64,000 bases of DNA from Saposhnikovia divaricata (GCA_036435485.1 CM071597.1:54605881-54669880); one strand, 5' to 3'; positions 12,505-25,016 are shown, counted from the first letter of the stretch. Made by a program: numbers and translations. Notes: a model not told the origin generated them from the letters alone.

Positions 12505-12885
12505 ATTCTAAATAATTCAAAACAATATTAATACTTAATTCAAAATTTAATTTTTTTACATTTAATCTTTATATTATGCAAACATGTTGGTTTAATCCTA
12601 AATTGTCATGTCATATGTTTTTGCAATTATATCCTATATCAAATTATTACGTAAAAAGAAGTTATCATATACACACATGGAATCAAAACATTCTAAAATT
12701 TAGTAACAAAAATTTTGAATTGCAGAACTGCGATGAAAAATCTAAATCTAAATAAATTAATGTAAAGATTTTGATTTGTTTGTCTGTCATTTAATTCGAA
12801 AATCAAAAGATTTTGGCATAATTGGAAAGAAACCCCGAATTTGAGACCCGGACGAGGCCACTAACCCACACCCGTGGATCTTATT

Positions 12886-13030
12886 ACTTTCTCCGTTCCA
12901 ATCAATTGTATACATTGAGGGACGTGTGCGTGACACGCATTTTAAGAAAATTTGTAAAAATAAGTTATGAAACTTTATGTACCTTAAAATGCGTGTGTGA
13001 TACTCTTAAAAGAAACGTATAGAAATGAAT
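12886..13030. mobile_element. Stowaway-like MITE fragment (possible), second copy
   Basis: Starts TACTTTCTCCGTTCCAAT, resembling the Stowaway CTCCGTnCC terminus, and contains GTAAAAATAAGTTATGAAACTTT and TACCTTAAAATGCGTG, shared with the fragment at 12412-12504. No clear right terminus or TA duplication is visible. Confidence 0.45.
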
Positions 13031-13160
13031 AAAAAAGCGTATAAAAATTAATGGGACAGTAATTTTCAACATCCAAACTGGGTGGGTCCGTCAGTCAGTC
13101 AGCGTTGAAAACTCAAAATATGAATACAGAGCATAACAGCAGGAGGAAAAGCATAAATAA

Positions 13161-13203
13161 ATCCCATCCCATCCCATCCCATCCCATCCCATCCCATCCC
13201 ACC
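13161..13203. repeat. (ATCCC)n microsatellite in the transporter 5' region
   Basis: Eight perfect ATCCC pentamers followed by a degenerate copy, about 105 bp upstream of the transporter start codon and so probably in its promoter or 5' UTR. The opposite-strand ORF there (repeated WDGMG) is a product of this repeat. Confidence 0.9.
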
Positions 13204-13307
13204 CATCGGAGATCCAAAAGCACACACTAACGTATAAACAAACAAACAAACATCTTCTTCTTCCTTTTTCAATTCTGTTACAAGGCGTGAATTTAAAATA
13301 GGCGAGG

Positions 13308-16300
13308 ATGATCATACAATGGATGAATCGGTTACGACTCGCTTTCGGTTCCTCATTTCTCTGGCTTATCTGTTTAATCTACTTTAACCAGGTTCTCCTT
13401 TTTACATTATTTAATCATTTTTATCATATCCTGTGCTTTTCTAGTCTCCTTTTGTTAGTTTTCGAGTTCTGATAATGTATCATCATTTCCACTTCTTATA
13501 CTTACCAATGTTGCCTATATGTGTATATAATGTTGGGCTTATCACTCATTATATTACGGATCGTAGATAGGAAGCGATGTAATTACGATGCACTGGATTA
13601 TTAATCAATATTTATATATTATCATGATTGATTATCAGCTTATGAATTTCGTACCAAATTTAGTTGCTAAAAGGAACGAGTTAGTGTTCACGGACTACTG
13701 AAATATTATGCTATTTTCCATGGTTTTACTTTTTTTAAGGATTACTTCCATTAATTTGGTGTCAAATTATGTGGATCAACCCGTTTAATCTATTTAGCAA
13801 TTTAGTTGGTAATTTAATGTCAGTCAGGGATTCGCTTTCAAAGCATTTTTTCTTGAGTCAAGTCTATCAACTCAATTGAATGTCGTTCTAGGCAGTAGCG
13901 TACTTAGGATTTAGGTTCAGGGGAAGCCAAATTCTGCATTTAGTTATACTTTTTATCATTGTTTGAATAAATTATATTACAAATAATAATACATAAACTT
14001 GATACAATTTGAAGTGAAATGAATAAAGAGAAAAAAGTTACTTAGCCTCAGGAAATTTATCTAGATACCATAATGAAGTTACCTTATTTTATGCACTCAG
14101 GTGTGTATTTTCAATTAGAAAATTATTTACTTCCCTTAATTAAATTATACATGCACAAATATAAAATTTCCATCTAAATATATATGACATATGTCATATT
14201 AAGATTGGATATTGTTCTATTACCTCAGGTAAGTTTCCTGAGTTAACCTTGGGAACTTTATTCTCATGAATAAATAATAAAAAAGAACCAACATAAATTT
14301 AGAAAATAAATTTAATATGCATTAGAAGAACAAATAATGTAATAGGTTGATAAAAGTTACAAGAGGATAAATAGTGGCAATATCTGAAAAATATTAGTAA
14401 ATGTAATACATAAAGTAGATAAACATTTGATTGTTATATACAATAGAATAAACCAATTAATTATTTTCTATATATTTTTTATATATTATTCCAAATGCTT
14501 ATTATCAACACTCGCACTTCTTAAATACAAACATTAAGTATGGAAATATTTTTGTTTGAGGGAGGGCCACTGAGTACCCTCAGTACAAGGTGGTCTGATT
14601 CCAGGGCTTCACTCACAAAGGCTGTGTCTTAAATACTTTTGTTTGTTTCTTGTGTTTTTTCTTAATATGTATCAAGTCCTTGATGTTTTCTTGAAATACT
14701 TACATTTCCTCTACTTAAATTTGTGATATTAGGGTTTTCGATCATTTGTGTGGACAGCAGTATCTTATCAGCTGAAAGACAGACTTAAGCTGTCACCCTC
14801 AGCCTCGCAATTTGTCACATCAATAGCATTTTTTCCATGGAGCATAAAACCATTATATGGGTACTGATCAAACTTGTACCCATTGCTTTATTAAATGATT
14901 GTTTTCTCAGTTATGGAATATTAAATCAAATTTTAGATGTTTTCTTGCTGTAATTAGCAATTGCATTTTTGAAACAAAGGTACAAAGACTATCAAGACCA
15001 AAGCTTGATACAAACCCACCAAGGACTAATCCCTGGTACCTAGGCCAGTCCTAATTACAAGCAAGAAAATGACAACGTAGACAGGAGTTTTGGCATGAAC
15101 GCAATTATGCAAATACGGAATTCATCATGGGGCCCAGAGCCCCAGAACATGAAAATCAAATGAGAAGCATAACCCTAGAGTGATCTAAGATCCATGTTTT
15201 AGAACCACCCTCCCGTGTATGTTTGTTTGTCAGCAGCTTTTTTAGCCAATTTGTCTGTCCCTGATTGTAGTGTCTCAGCCAATGTCCAAACGATATATTT
15301 ACTCTAAAATATTAATAATTATTAATACTATTCTTAGACATTTCAGCAATTATTAATACTATTCTTTCGTGACTGTATTCCTGACGTATATAATTACTTA
15401 GAACATTATAAAGAGATGAACCTGTATAGTTTTTTTCTGAAATTAAGAACGTAATTTTCGATTCAATTAGCAATCAAGGCCAACTGAATTTTTGTTTTCA
15501 TGTCCATCTGTAACTGCTGAAACTTGATCCACCGCAGAAGTCATGACCATTTCTCAGCTTTTAAGAATGACAAATGCCGCCATATATATTGTCGTGGCTA
15601 CCTTTTTGTTGAAAAACTTAAATTCCGAACCAAAACTCAATCCTGGGATAAGTAGTTACAAAAGGAAAATTGTCTGTTCTACCTACTAACACAAAAACTG
15701 CTGATGGGAGCTAAGTAAAACTTTTTGTGGTTTTTTAGAAAATAATTTATTTGATACACATTTGCAATTTATTTATCTGTATCCTGTGCAGAATCTTGTC
15801 CGATTGTATACCAATTGGGGGTAAAAGAAGAATTCCGTACCTAGTATTTGCTACTTCGCTTTCTCTTATACCATGGATCATACTCAGCCAAAGTGCAGCC
15901 TTAAGAGATTCTAGAGTCCATCTCATGATTTTCTTGACAGTGCAAAACTTAGGTTCTGCAATGGCAGATGTTGTAATTGATGCAATGATAGCTGAGGCTG
16001 TAAGACATGAAAGGTATGTTCCAATTAATTTCTTTTAATGTTCCTTTAACCTTTTTTCTTTCATGGAAATTAGTTGTTTATTTTGCTTATTACCTCCCTG
16101 CATGCGCAGTATTGAATGATGGGTTGAAACGACATGCCGAGGTAGAGTTAGTGCAAACACAAAAATTCAAACTGTACTTGCCTAATTACCCGAACATAGT
16201 TTTAGCTCTTGTTTTGTATAAAGGAAACCCGCGAACACATAGTAGACATTAGGTTATCGAAGCAAGAACGGTTCTCACGATTCTGCACAGCAAGGTTTTC

Positions 16301-19300
16301 AACGTTTTCCCTCTGGATCGATGACATTATCAAACAATCAGATATCAAACCTAAACGTAAAAATAAAGGAAACAGATGCAGAGAAAGCAAAAAAATAATA
16401 ACTAAAGGAAAAAAAAGGAGAGGATACCCCTGAATTTACGGTGGTAGCTAAGGCAGCAGTGTCTTCCTTGATCGCAGTGAGGGCCATGTTTGCTGCAGGG
16501 CCACGGTTTGCGCCTGCAGTCTTTGCTCCAATACACTATGTGCGGGTCTGTTCCTCCACCTCAAGTCTCCTCTGCAGATCAATAACATCTGCTCTAAGAG
16601 CAGAAATTGAATCTCTTCGAGTTCTATTTTCAGCTTTTAGCATTGTACTTTCAGTTGTTTGGAGTAGAGCAATAATGCCCCACGCCAGAGCCAAACATGA
16701 TATTAAATTGTTTGGATGTTTTTGAGTTGATATCAAATTCTTCAGTTGGTTGATTACAAGATCGGTGAGTTCATACAAGGACCTCGATGAAGATCCATTG
16801 TCTGACATTGTGTTGTGGGAATGAAATTGTACCTTGGTTCCGGGAAAAGAAGAAGAAAAGAGTAATGTAAACTTTATGATTCCCAATACTGCAATGATTC
16901 CCAATGTAATATCTCCCATTCGGCAACCCGTAGGTAGACATTGAGAATCAAGGGTTGCAGAGTGGGAATCTCCCTATGGGTTGCAGAATAGGAGATGTTA
17001 CATCGGGAATCATTGCAGTATTGGGAATCATAAAGTTTACCTTGCTCTCTTCTTCTTTTCCCGGAAGCAAGGTACAATTTCATTTCCACAATTTCATTCC
17101 ACAACACAATGTCAGACAATGGATCTTCATCAAGGTCCTTGTATGAACTCATCGACCTTGTAATCAACCAACTGAAGAATTTGATATCAACTAAAATACA
17201 TTCAAACAATTTAATATCATGTTTGGCTCTGGCGTAGGGCTCTCCTCCAAACAACTAAAAGTACAATGCTAAAAGCTGAAAATAGAACTCGTATAGATGA
17301 AATTTCTGCTCTTAGAGCTGATGTTATTGATATGCAGAGGAGACTTGAGGCGGAGGAACAGACCCGCATGCGGGAGCATAGTGTATTGGAGCAGAGATTG
17401 CAGGAGCAAACCGTGGCCCTGCAGCAGCAAAACATGGCCCTCACATTGATCAAAGAAGACATTGTTGCCTTAGCTACCGCCGTGAATTCAGGGTATCCTC
17501 TCCCATTTTTCCTTTTGTTATTATTTTTTTGCTTTTTCTGTATCTGTTTCCTTTATTTTAATGTTTGCCTTTGATATATGATTGTTTGATATTGTCATCG
17601 ATCCAGAGGTAAAACTTTGTTGTGCAGAACTGTTCTTGCTTCGATAACCTAATGACCACTATTGATAGCAACAAAAACTAGGACACGTAGCTCAATTAAC
17701 CGAACATATTTGTAGCTCTTGTTCTAACTGGTAGATATGAGCAACATTTGCTTTGCATGGATGGATTTTTTGAGCCAGAGAAATTGGCAATGGTTGTTTT
17801 AACATAAGCTTGATGATAATAGAAACCACAAGTTTAACATTGTTTTGGGCGATCCATTTACTAGCCCATTTCGATAAGTTATGGGTGATTCTCATATAAA
17901 TGAACATTAATGTATTTTGTTCTTTAGATAAAATAGCAGCAAGCTGCTACTTCTTCAGATAGTCAAAGCATTGCATGTGATAAAAAAATCGATGTTGTAG
18001 AAGAATATAAAAATTTGACATGTGCACAATTTTTTATTTTGAATGATATGCCTTTACTTTAATATCCGGCACACAAAAAGTGATGTGCACACTGATGTTG
18101 ATACTGCTTTTAAATTTGCCATGTTCAATATTTAAAATGAGGTCATATTGATATTTAAGAAGTATTTGTGACCAGGGCCTCATTTGCTGGCGATCTCCAG
18201 TCAATATCTTGGATGGCCATGGCTTTGGGAGGAATTTTCGGGAGTTTATTAGGAGGATATGCTTTAAATAATATCCAGATTGATGTAATTTTTTTTCTCT
18301 TTTCTGTGCTTCCAACCATTCAGCTGCTGTCATGTAGCTTGGTCAATGAGAAGTCAGTAGTTAGTGAAATTTTGCCTGGTTCTTCAGATACATTAGAATC
18401 CCACACTATGAATGGAGATTCAGAGGATGAAAAAGATTTTTCTGTTAGGAAGTCCAAAAGTAAGGCTTCAAAGAGAAAGAAAAACCAAAAGAAAAGAAAA
18501 AAGAGAGTAGCTGTCACTGATAAATTTCAGAAACACGAGAAAGATGGCTCATTGGCATCGCAATGGTTCTTGTCTCTAAAAGTGGCCACTTTTGCTTTGT
18601 TCCAAGCTTTTCGTCAGCCAGTTATTCTGAGGTAATACTTATGAATCTGTGAACATTTGTTAATTATATGCTTCGAATTTCTTATTGTTTTTCACCTGTA
18701 TTTCACAATCTATATATACGAGATTACATTTGTGTTTGCATTTTGCAACTTTGATAGTTGTTGATTTACTTTAGTAGATACTAATACTATAAGACTCTTT
18801 CTACTATTATTCTTTTCCTATAGTATGTTATCCTTGCTCATGGTTATCATTGAATCTTTTTTTTTGTAAAGGACAGACCAATGGCTTGGTTTTTCCTTGC
18901 TCATGTGACTGTGCCAAACCTCTCAACTATGATGTTCTTCTACGAGACGGAGTTCTTAAAGTTAGAAGCTTCCTTTTTGGGCACAACACGTGTTCTTGGA
19001 TGGTTAAGCCTCATGTTTGGAACTTACATATACAATCGCCACTTGCAGAAAATGAAACTACGAAGAATTCTCATGTAAGCAAACTTATGTATCAAGATAC
19101 TTCCGTCCATATATGGCGTCTTATGTACTCCGCAAACAAATCATGAAAGATTAACTTACTCTTTATGTTAACTTTGCTCTGCACTCAGCAATCTTCTTAC
19201 TTTGTCGGATCCTTGGAGCTTATCAATTTATGGAGCATCACTTTCAATATAGATTTGTAATCGCTTCACTTCTTGCAATTTGCAGGTGGGCTCATGTTGG

Positions 19301-19861
19301 TCTTGCTTTCTTGCAACTACTAGATTTAGCATTAGTGTCTCGGCTAAATGTTGGATTTAACATACCTGACAAGATTATGGTTCTATGTGGGTCTGCTCTT
19401 GCAGATGCAATTAATCAGTTCAAGTAAGTATAATATTATGCATAAAGGAATTTTTTAAGGAGTAGGGTATTGAATATGTTACTGGTCTGCATGCTTGTGT
19501 TAATTAAAAAAGAGAAAATTTTGAGAAGTACATAACTAGTAAATTATTGGTGGTTGCATCTTCCCTTGTCTGCATTGACTATAATCAATTTCATGGCAGG
19601 TTCATGCCGTTTTTGATCTTATCAGGACAGCTGTGCCCTCCAGGAATAGAAGGGACTCTATTTGCCCTCTTCATGTCAATAAACAACTTTGGATCCATGG
19701 TTGGATCAATTGTAGGTGCTGGATTGGCTTCGATTCTAAACATCTCTTCTGGTTCATTTAACAACCTCCCTCTGGGCATTTTCATTCAAATCATCTGCAC
19801 CTTCATCCCAGTTGCTTTCCTGTTTCTGATACCAAAGGAGGCAACAGGAATATCAGCTTAG
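13308..19861 (+). CDS. Folate-biopterin transporter (BT1 family), 7 exons
   Basis: An intact gene can be read from exons 13308-13391, 14733-14860, 15792-16013, 18176-18631, 18877-19074, 19286-19423 and 19600-19861. All have GT-AG borders and matching phases, giving 1488 nt and 495 residues, the usual FBT length. The start MIIQWMNRLRLAFG is followed by a first membrane segment (SSFLWLICLIYF). Family blocks include FFPWSIKPLYG (exon 2), SDCIPIGGKRR (exon 3), SFAGDLQSISWMAMALGG (exon 4), FLKLEASFLGTTRVLGW (exon 5), SALADAINQFKFMPFL (exons 6/7) and PPGIEGTLFALFMSINNFG (exon 7). BT1 proteins are membrane carriers of folates or pterins; known plant members are plastid- or membrane-located. Exon 4 carries a Lys/Arg-rich hydrophilic loop between the two transporter halves. 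Intron 3 contains a long foldback. Exact substrate and subfamily number cannot be told from sequence. Confidence 0.93.
16248..17660. repeat. Intronic foldback: inverted duplication of a gene fragment
   Basis: Two arms of about 700 bp (roughly 16248-16955 and 16970-17660) are inverted copies of each other with a very short spacer, all inside intron 3 of the transporter gene. Each arm holds the same unrecognised gene fragment: on the minus strand of the left arm and the plus strand of the right arm one reads MSDNGSSSRSLYELTDLVIN-like sequence, then a coiled-coil-like stretch with MLKAENRTR and LRADVID.QRRLE. The right arm continues to an apparent splice donor after AVNSG (about 17490). The arms have diverged by substitutions and small indels. 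Outside the arms a direct repeat of about 33 bp (CCGAACATA.TT.TAGCTCTTGTT) occurs at about 16192 and 17699. Transcription through the intron would give a long hairpin RNA. Confidence 0.8.
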
Positions 19862-20736
19862 TTTAGATGCCAAGACAAATTCTTTGAAATAGCACAAGAG
19901 TTGCCGGAAATACGAAAAGATTAAATGTAGGATACAGAGAAATCACAGTAGGTCATTATATGGTTCTGAAATCAGTACTGACAAATTTTGCTACACTTGA
20001 AGAACAGCATACAGTAGAACTCTCTGCCTGTACTATTTTCTAGGAGATGGATTAAATTAATCATTTATTTTGTAATCATAGCACTATATCTTCTTGTTCA
20101 CAATGCTGCTGTTTGGCGGATTTCCTAATTCCAGATTATATGCGTCTCCGTTGAAGCACTACTTCAAAGTTCAAATTGCTCCGTCAAACAAATTCCTAAC
20201 AGTATCACGGATCCAAATACATATCAGAAACGATGATCATTTGATAGGGGGAACTAAAATTTCATTTGTGATATCAAGTATTTGGTTTCTTTTTTAAGTC
20301 AAAACGATTCACTAAACAAATGCCATAGGTTATCTATAAAAATAATGGTAATTTAACGAACACATTGATCAAATTCACATTTTCCTTTTCAAAACTACGA
20401 TTTTTTAGTAGATTTTAATCGTGAAACATCCCTCGCTAATTGCTATTATCACCGAATTCAACATAGCTTCTCAATAAACGATATAAATGTCTAGTGACAC
20501 AAAAACAAAATAAATTCTCAGAAACAAAACCCAAAATATGGAGGGAAAAAAAACCAATAATTGGATAGAAAAAATTATCAATAAAGAGAGAAAATTATTT
20601 AATAATAAAATTAAAGAAACAATAACAAAAAACGGGATTTATCATCAATCAAATGACATAAATGAGTATTTTCGAGATTTTTAATATTTGAACTAGTAGT
20701 TAAAAAAATGTTAATATCTATACTATCTACATTATA
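19862..20736. other. 3' flank of the transporter gene
   Basis: The first part is presumably 3' UTR (GTAATCATAGCACTATATC near 20072). The rest is AT-rich and I see no gene or clear repeat up to the Helitron start. Confidence 0.5.
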
Positions 20737-21464
20737 TCTATACTATTATATTAAAAGCCGAAACATTGAAAGTTTTGGTTTTCGGTTTGGTTATCCTAAT
20801 TTTTGGTTTTCGTTTTAGTTATCCTAATTATTAAAATAAATAATTAAATTACAAAAACAACTCAAAAAGCTAATTACTAATGTTAACGTAATTATATTCT
20901 AAAATTCTTTCATCCACTTCTACTTGGACTCTTTTTTCTGCTCCAACAACTCAATTATTCATTTTTTCTAAAGATTTTACTTCTAATTAAAACACTTTAC
21001 CATTTAATTTAAAACTATTATTACAATAATTAATATATATATCCAAAATATCACACCATATCTTTTCGTAATTATTTTTAGTAGTAATTTTTGTAATTAA
21101 AACATGGAGTATTTTTTAATTTAAAATTAATCTTGCGATCACTAATATACACCCAAAAATATCTCACCATATATACAAATCATTATTTTTATTAATAAAT
21201 AACAATCGTTAGATCTAATAATAAGATATATTATATGATTAAATTAATTTACTAAATATTCAAAGTTCGAACCCGTCAACGACATTTTTAATTTAGAATT
21301 TTACAAAATAAAATTTAAACCATGCATTTCATTATATAAATTTATATTAAATTAAAATTAAAAAATTATTAAAAATAAGGATTATATAAAAACATAATTA
21401 TAATGTTAAATAAATTTTATAACCTATCAAAAGAAACCCGTGCTTCGCACGGGTTATAAGCTAG
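20737..21464 (+). mobile_element. Non-autonomous Helitron
   Basis: The 5' end is TCTATACTATTATATTAAAAG, preceded by A. The 3' end has a perfect hairpin (AACCCGTGC-TTC-GCACGGGTT, 21435-21455) followed by ATAAGCTAG and then T. TC start, terminal GC-rich hairpin, CTAG end and insertion between A and T are the Helitron hallmarks. About 728 bp, AT-rich, with no Rep/helicase coding, so it depends on other copies for movement. Confidence 0.9.
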
Positions 21465-21466
21465 TA

Positions 21467-22378
21467 TCTATATTATTATATAAAAGATGAAACATTAAAA
21501 GTTTAGTTAGTCGGTCGGTTGGTTGGTTTGTTGATTTTACTTATTTACCCTTACTTAATTACAGATTTACTAACTAATCAATTTCCTTCTTGAGTTTAAA
21601 CATATTATTTTTTCTATTTTTCAAGAACTAACTAATTTCCTAAAATACAATATCCTTTTATATTTTATCTAACTAAAATTTCTACTTTATTAATCAATTT
21701 CCTTTTTCAGGTTAGACACATTACCTTTTCTACTAACTAATCAATTTCTAATTAATCAATTTCCTTTTTGAGGTTAAACATATTATCTTTTCTCTTTTTC
21801 AAAAATTAAATAATTTCCTTTTTCTGATAAAATATAATATCCCTTTATATTTTATCTAACTAACTAATTTTCTAAAATACAATATCCTTTTATATTTTAT
21901 CTAACTAAAATTTCTTCTTTATTAATCAATTTTCTTTTTCAGGTTAGACATATTACCTTTTCTACTAACTAATAAATTTCCTTCTTGAGGTTAAGCATAT
22001 TATCTTTTCTCTTTTTCAAAAACTAAATAATTTCCTTTTTCAGATAAAATATAATATCTCTTCATATTTTATTTAACTAAAATTTCTCCTTTATTAATCA
22101 ATTTCCTTTTTGAAGTTAGACATATTACCTTTTCTATTTTTCAATAACTAAACAATTTCCTTTTTCAAGTAAAATAGAATATCTTTCACATTTTATTTAA
22201 CTAAAATATCTCCCTTTTTAAAAATAGTACGAGCAGTTTTGTTTAATAAAATAACATAATTATATTATAATTACTATTAACTAATCAATTACCTTTTTCA
22301 CCCAAAACACGTTACCTTTCCTTTTTTCTCTAATTAACATCTCTTTTTCCAATCATATCATGAACGGTTACCTTTTTC
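21467..22378 (+). mobile_element. Second Helitron, cut by the SIRE-A insertion
   Basis: Begins TCTATATTATTATATAAAAG directly after an A, two bases past the first Helitron end, and is similar to it only at the 5' end. No 3' hairpin or CTRR end appears before the LTR at 22379, so the rest should lie beyond the right edge of the window. The interior from about 21570 to 22215 consists of degenerate tandem units of roughly 110-120 bp with TCAATTTCCTTTTT, GAGGTTAAACATATTA and TATTTTATCTAACTAAAAT blocks. Confidence 0.7.
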
Positions 22379-23659
22379 TGTTGAGTATTGAATACAGTAA
22401 AAGAATACAGGGGGTGAATGGATTCTTGAACTTTTCTTTGTTCTTGAATCTTTGCAACAAGATATGTGTTGAGTGTGTGAGATATGTAAGTGCAGATAAC
22501 AAAGACAAACACAACACAATATCACTTTAATCTAATATTTTATTAGATAAAGATTTTGCTACAATCTGTGAATACAAATGATAGTATTCTCAGAGAGATA
22601 TTTCTTCTGATGTATATGAAACTCTTATCTCTAAAAACTTATCTGCTAAGGAAGTGAGGCTGTATCCTTATAGACATGGATACACCTACTTACTACAAAT
22701 AAGGTAGGTAAAACAAACTACTTTCCAGTATGTCTATCTCATTTGAGTAAGAGTCCAAACGGCTACAGATTTGACTTTGCAAAGCCTGTTCAGATCCACT
22801 TCTTTAGCTCCTTGTCCCTTTGTCTTATCTCTCCAAACTTCTTTGTAGGCTTTCCAATGTGCTTTATAGTACATAGTCAAATAAAGCGTCTTGGCTTGTT
22901 GCAGGTTTCTGACTTGTACAATTCTTCAGTATTTTGTCTCCAAGAATGTATTCGAGAAGTGGCTAAGTGATTGATTCGAGAACTCGAATTGACTTAATCG
23001 ATAACTCTGAGTTCTCGAATAGCGTTATATTGACATATCGAATCACTTCTCGAATAGCTCTTTTCTCTGGGACTCCTTGAGATATCGAATAGAGCATTTT
23101 GACATATCGAATCCCTGAGATGTCGAATAGATTCTTTAGTCCTTGAGATATCGAATAGAGCATTGACTTGTTGACTCTTAGAGAACTCGAATGATGCTTT
23201 GACTTGTTGACTCCATGAGTTCTCGAATAGAGTAATAGACATATCGAATCCTTGAGATATCGAATGAGATATCGAACAGTGTATTCAGAGATATCGAATA
23301 GTGTCTTCTGAGATATCGAATCTCTGACTTCTCGAATGCTAGACTTCTCGAATAGACAAATGTACTTCTCGAATTGGTACTTAGGCAAATTTTTCATTTC
23401 TTCAAATCCCAACTGTGATTATTTGGCATTCTTGATCTCCTTGCTTGAGGCATGAACCTTGGAACTTCTTTCAAGCATTATTCTTGACTTTATAAGTACA
23501 GTTACACAACTAGGATTTGATGCCTATTACAAGTACAGAACAAATAGAAACTCTACAACTAGAGGTTCCCTCAGTTAAGAGGTCATGTAGGTAATGCATA
23601 GTATTACACATACTTAGGCTTGTTATTAGATGTATTCAGGCATGCCTCTGTGACTAACA
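22379..23659 (-). repeat. 3' LTR of SIRE-A
   Basis: About 1281 bp, starting TGTTG and ending TAACA on the plus strand, hence TGTTA...CAACA in element sense. It is bounded on the inner side by a polypurine tract identical to that of SIRE-B. The second LTR is outside the window, so the outer border at 22379 is inferred from the TG dinucleotide and the abrupt end of Helitron sequence. Confidence 0.75.
22975..23375. promoter_or_regulatory. Cluster of TTCTCGAAT / ATATCGAAT motifs in the SIRE-A LTR
   Basis: About 20 copies of a TCGAAT-centred motif lie in 400 bp. Six contain TTCTCGAA (about 23012, 23046, 23220, 23329, 23345 and 23366); most others read ATATCGAAT or ACTCGAAT. TTCTCGAA fits TTCnnGAA, the paired half-sites of heat-shock elements, but the third half-site of a full element is missing. 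The same octamer recurs six times in opposite orientation at 46305-46687. Function is inference. Confidence 0.55.
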
Positions 23660-23670
23660 ATCTCCCCCAA
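23660..23670 (-). other. Polypurine tract of SIRE-A
   Basis: On the minus strand TTGGGGGAGAT abuts the LTR start TGTTAG; it is identical to the SIRE-B tract at 42001-42011. It would prime plus-strand DNA synthesis. Confidence 0.85.
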
Positions 23671-23818
23671 ATTGTGAGTAAGACCCTTAGTCACAATTTC
23701 ATGTCTGATAACAAGCCTAACATACATAAAGATAAAACTTGACAGTACATGTATGAGTTTTGATTAGCAATGTGGATAGAACTACAAGGTGAGTAATCTT
23801 ACAGCCTATGATGAAGTA

Positions 23819-25016
23819 CTAGCCATTGTCATTTGTTTCCCTTTCCATAGCTTTGGCTTGCAAATCATCATATGCTTTCTGTCTTTTTTCTTTCTCCTTC
23901 CTTGTATTCTCATCCATAGCTTTTATTATTTCTGCCATAGCATCCAATTCTTCAAGCAAAATTGAGTCTTTGAGATCTTCAAGTACTGGTTTCAGAATGT
24001 TTGCAGGATAGTGGTTGAGTAGATTCATTCTGATGTGGACCTGATCCCCATTTCTCCTCCTATACTTTACCACATAGGGGATAAACTGAACTCTACACAA
24101 TCCCTTTGCCCTTAGCTTTTCTGCTTCAATCTCCAGTCTCTCAATTTCTTTCTCCCTTGCTAGCCATTTCTCAAGACACCCTTTTCTGATTCTCTCCTCA
24201 TGATCTCTCTTCATCTTCACAAAATCAATTAGCTCCAGCTTCCATACTCTTTCCACTTTATCTTCTGAGCTCAACAATGCAATGATTCTTTCTATGTCAT
24301 GTAGCTTGCCCCAGTGTTGACATCCTCCTTGTTTGAATTTCTCCTCCCTTCCATCAGTATATTTGATCTCAAGGCAGTTATCAACAATGGCAACATGGTA
24401 GATTCTTTGAGCTTGTAAGAATTGCAGTTGGTCTTCATCAAAATCTTCATCCAGTGGTTGGAGTTTTAAGCCTGGATAGATTGTCAGAGTCCTTGATTTG
24501 GATAGCTTTGGTTTCCTTGTAGCTTGTTTGAATTTGATCCTTTTAACATGGTTGCCTGGTAGTAGCATGTGACCTTTGTTTGTGGACCATTGTAGTATTC
24601 CATTAGCAGTTTGCTTTTTGAAATATACAGATGGTTTCTTGACTTGAATCTTCTTCTCTTCTTGAGGTGGCAAGACAGTTGCAGATGCCATAGATGTAGA
24701 TTTTGGTAGGTCACTACTAACAGTATTCACCCTAGACTTAGAGTCTTGTGATATGGTGAGGTTACTGTCAGCAATGCCTAAGGCTTGCTGTCTTCCACTC
24801 TTCCTCTCAGAGACTTTACCTTGGTCATCATCATTCTTCTTCTCCTTACCATCCTTCTTCTTTTTATCTTCATCATCCTTATCACTCCTGTGATGCCTTC
24901 TCCTTCCATCACTTTTGTCTCCATCCTTGTCTTGATCACCATCCTTGCTAGGGTTGAACTTAGCAGATTCAGGTACAATGCCAGTTGCAATGTATGACCT
25001 GAGATAAGATATAGCT
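23819..25016 (-). pseudogene. SIRE-A post-pol ORF, C-terminal part
   Basis: Open on the minus strand from the SIRE-B insertion point to a stop at 23819. It begins in a highly charged Lys/Asp/Glu-rich region (about 24990-24790, with KDDEDKKKKDGKEKK), then a globular-looking part (YPGLKLQPLDEDFDEDQL, IYHVAIVDNCLEIKYTDG), then a coiled-coil-like Glu/Lys-rich C-terminus (KAMDENTRKEKEKRQKAYDD). It is the continuation of the frame ending at 42539 on the far side of SIRE-B; the 5 bp duplication TAGCT lies at both borders. No enzymatic motif recognised. Proteins of this position are known in SIRE-like elements, sometimes called envelope-like, without proven function. Confidence 0.75.

Larger units (their letters stand above)
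11245..13090. other. Intergenic stretch upstream of the transporter gene
   Basis: No gene recognised. Two diverged tandem copies of a 200-250 bp AT-rich sequence occur at about 11660-11890 and 11910-12120, sharing CATTCTATAACAAAAGCTCTC and ATCTCTATCTCTACAT-type blocks. A short GC-rich block, CCTGCGGGGCC (about 12186-12196), resembles CTGCGGGGCC at 11430. MITE-like pieces are listed separately. Confidence 0.5.

Noticed and set aside
13091..13315. Minus-strand ORF with repeated WDGMG
   Set aside because: It is a translation of the ATCCC microsatellite and overlaps the transporter first exon.
15200..15300. Trace of a LINE RNase H-like peptide on the minus strand (AETLQSGTDKLAKKAAD)
   Set aside because: Too short and isolated to support; could be chance.
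17266..17574. Coiled-coil ORF as an independent gene
   Set aside because: It is part of the inverted duplicated fragment inside the transporter intron, with no start region, stop exon or promoter of its own.
22979..23412. Minus-strand ORFs of 149 and 82 codons in the SIRE-A LTR
   Set aside because: They are open because the TCGAAT repeats lack stops in two frames; composition is repeat-made.
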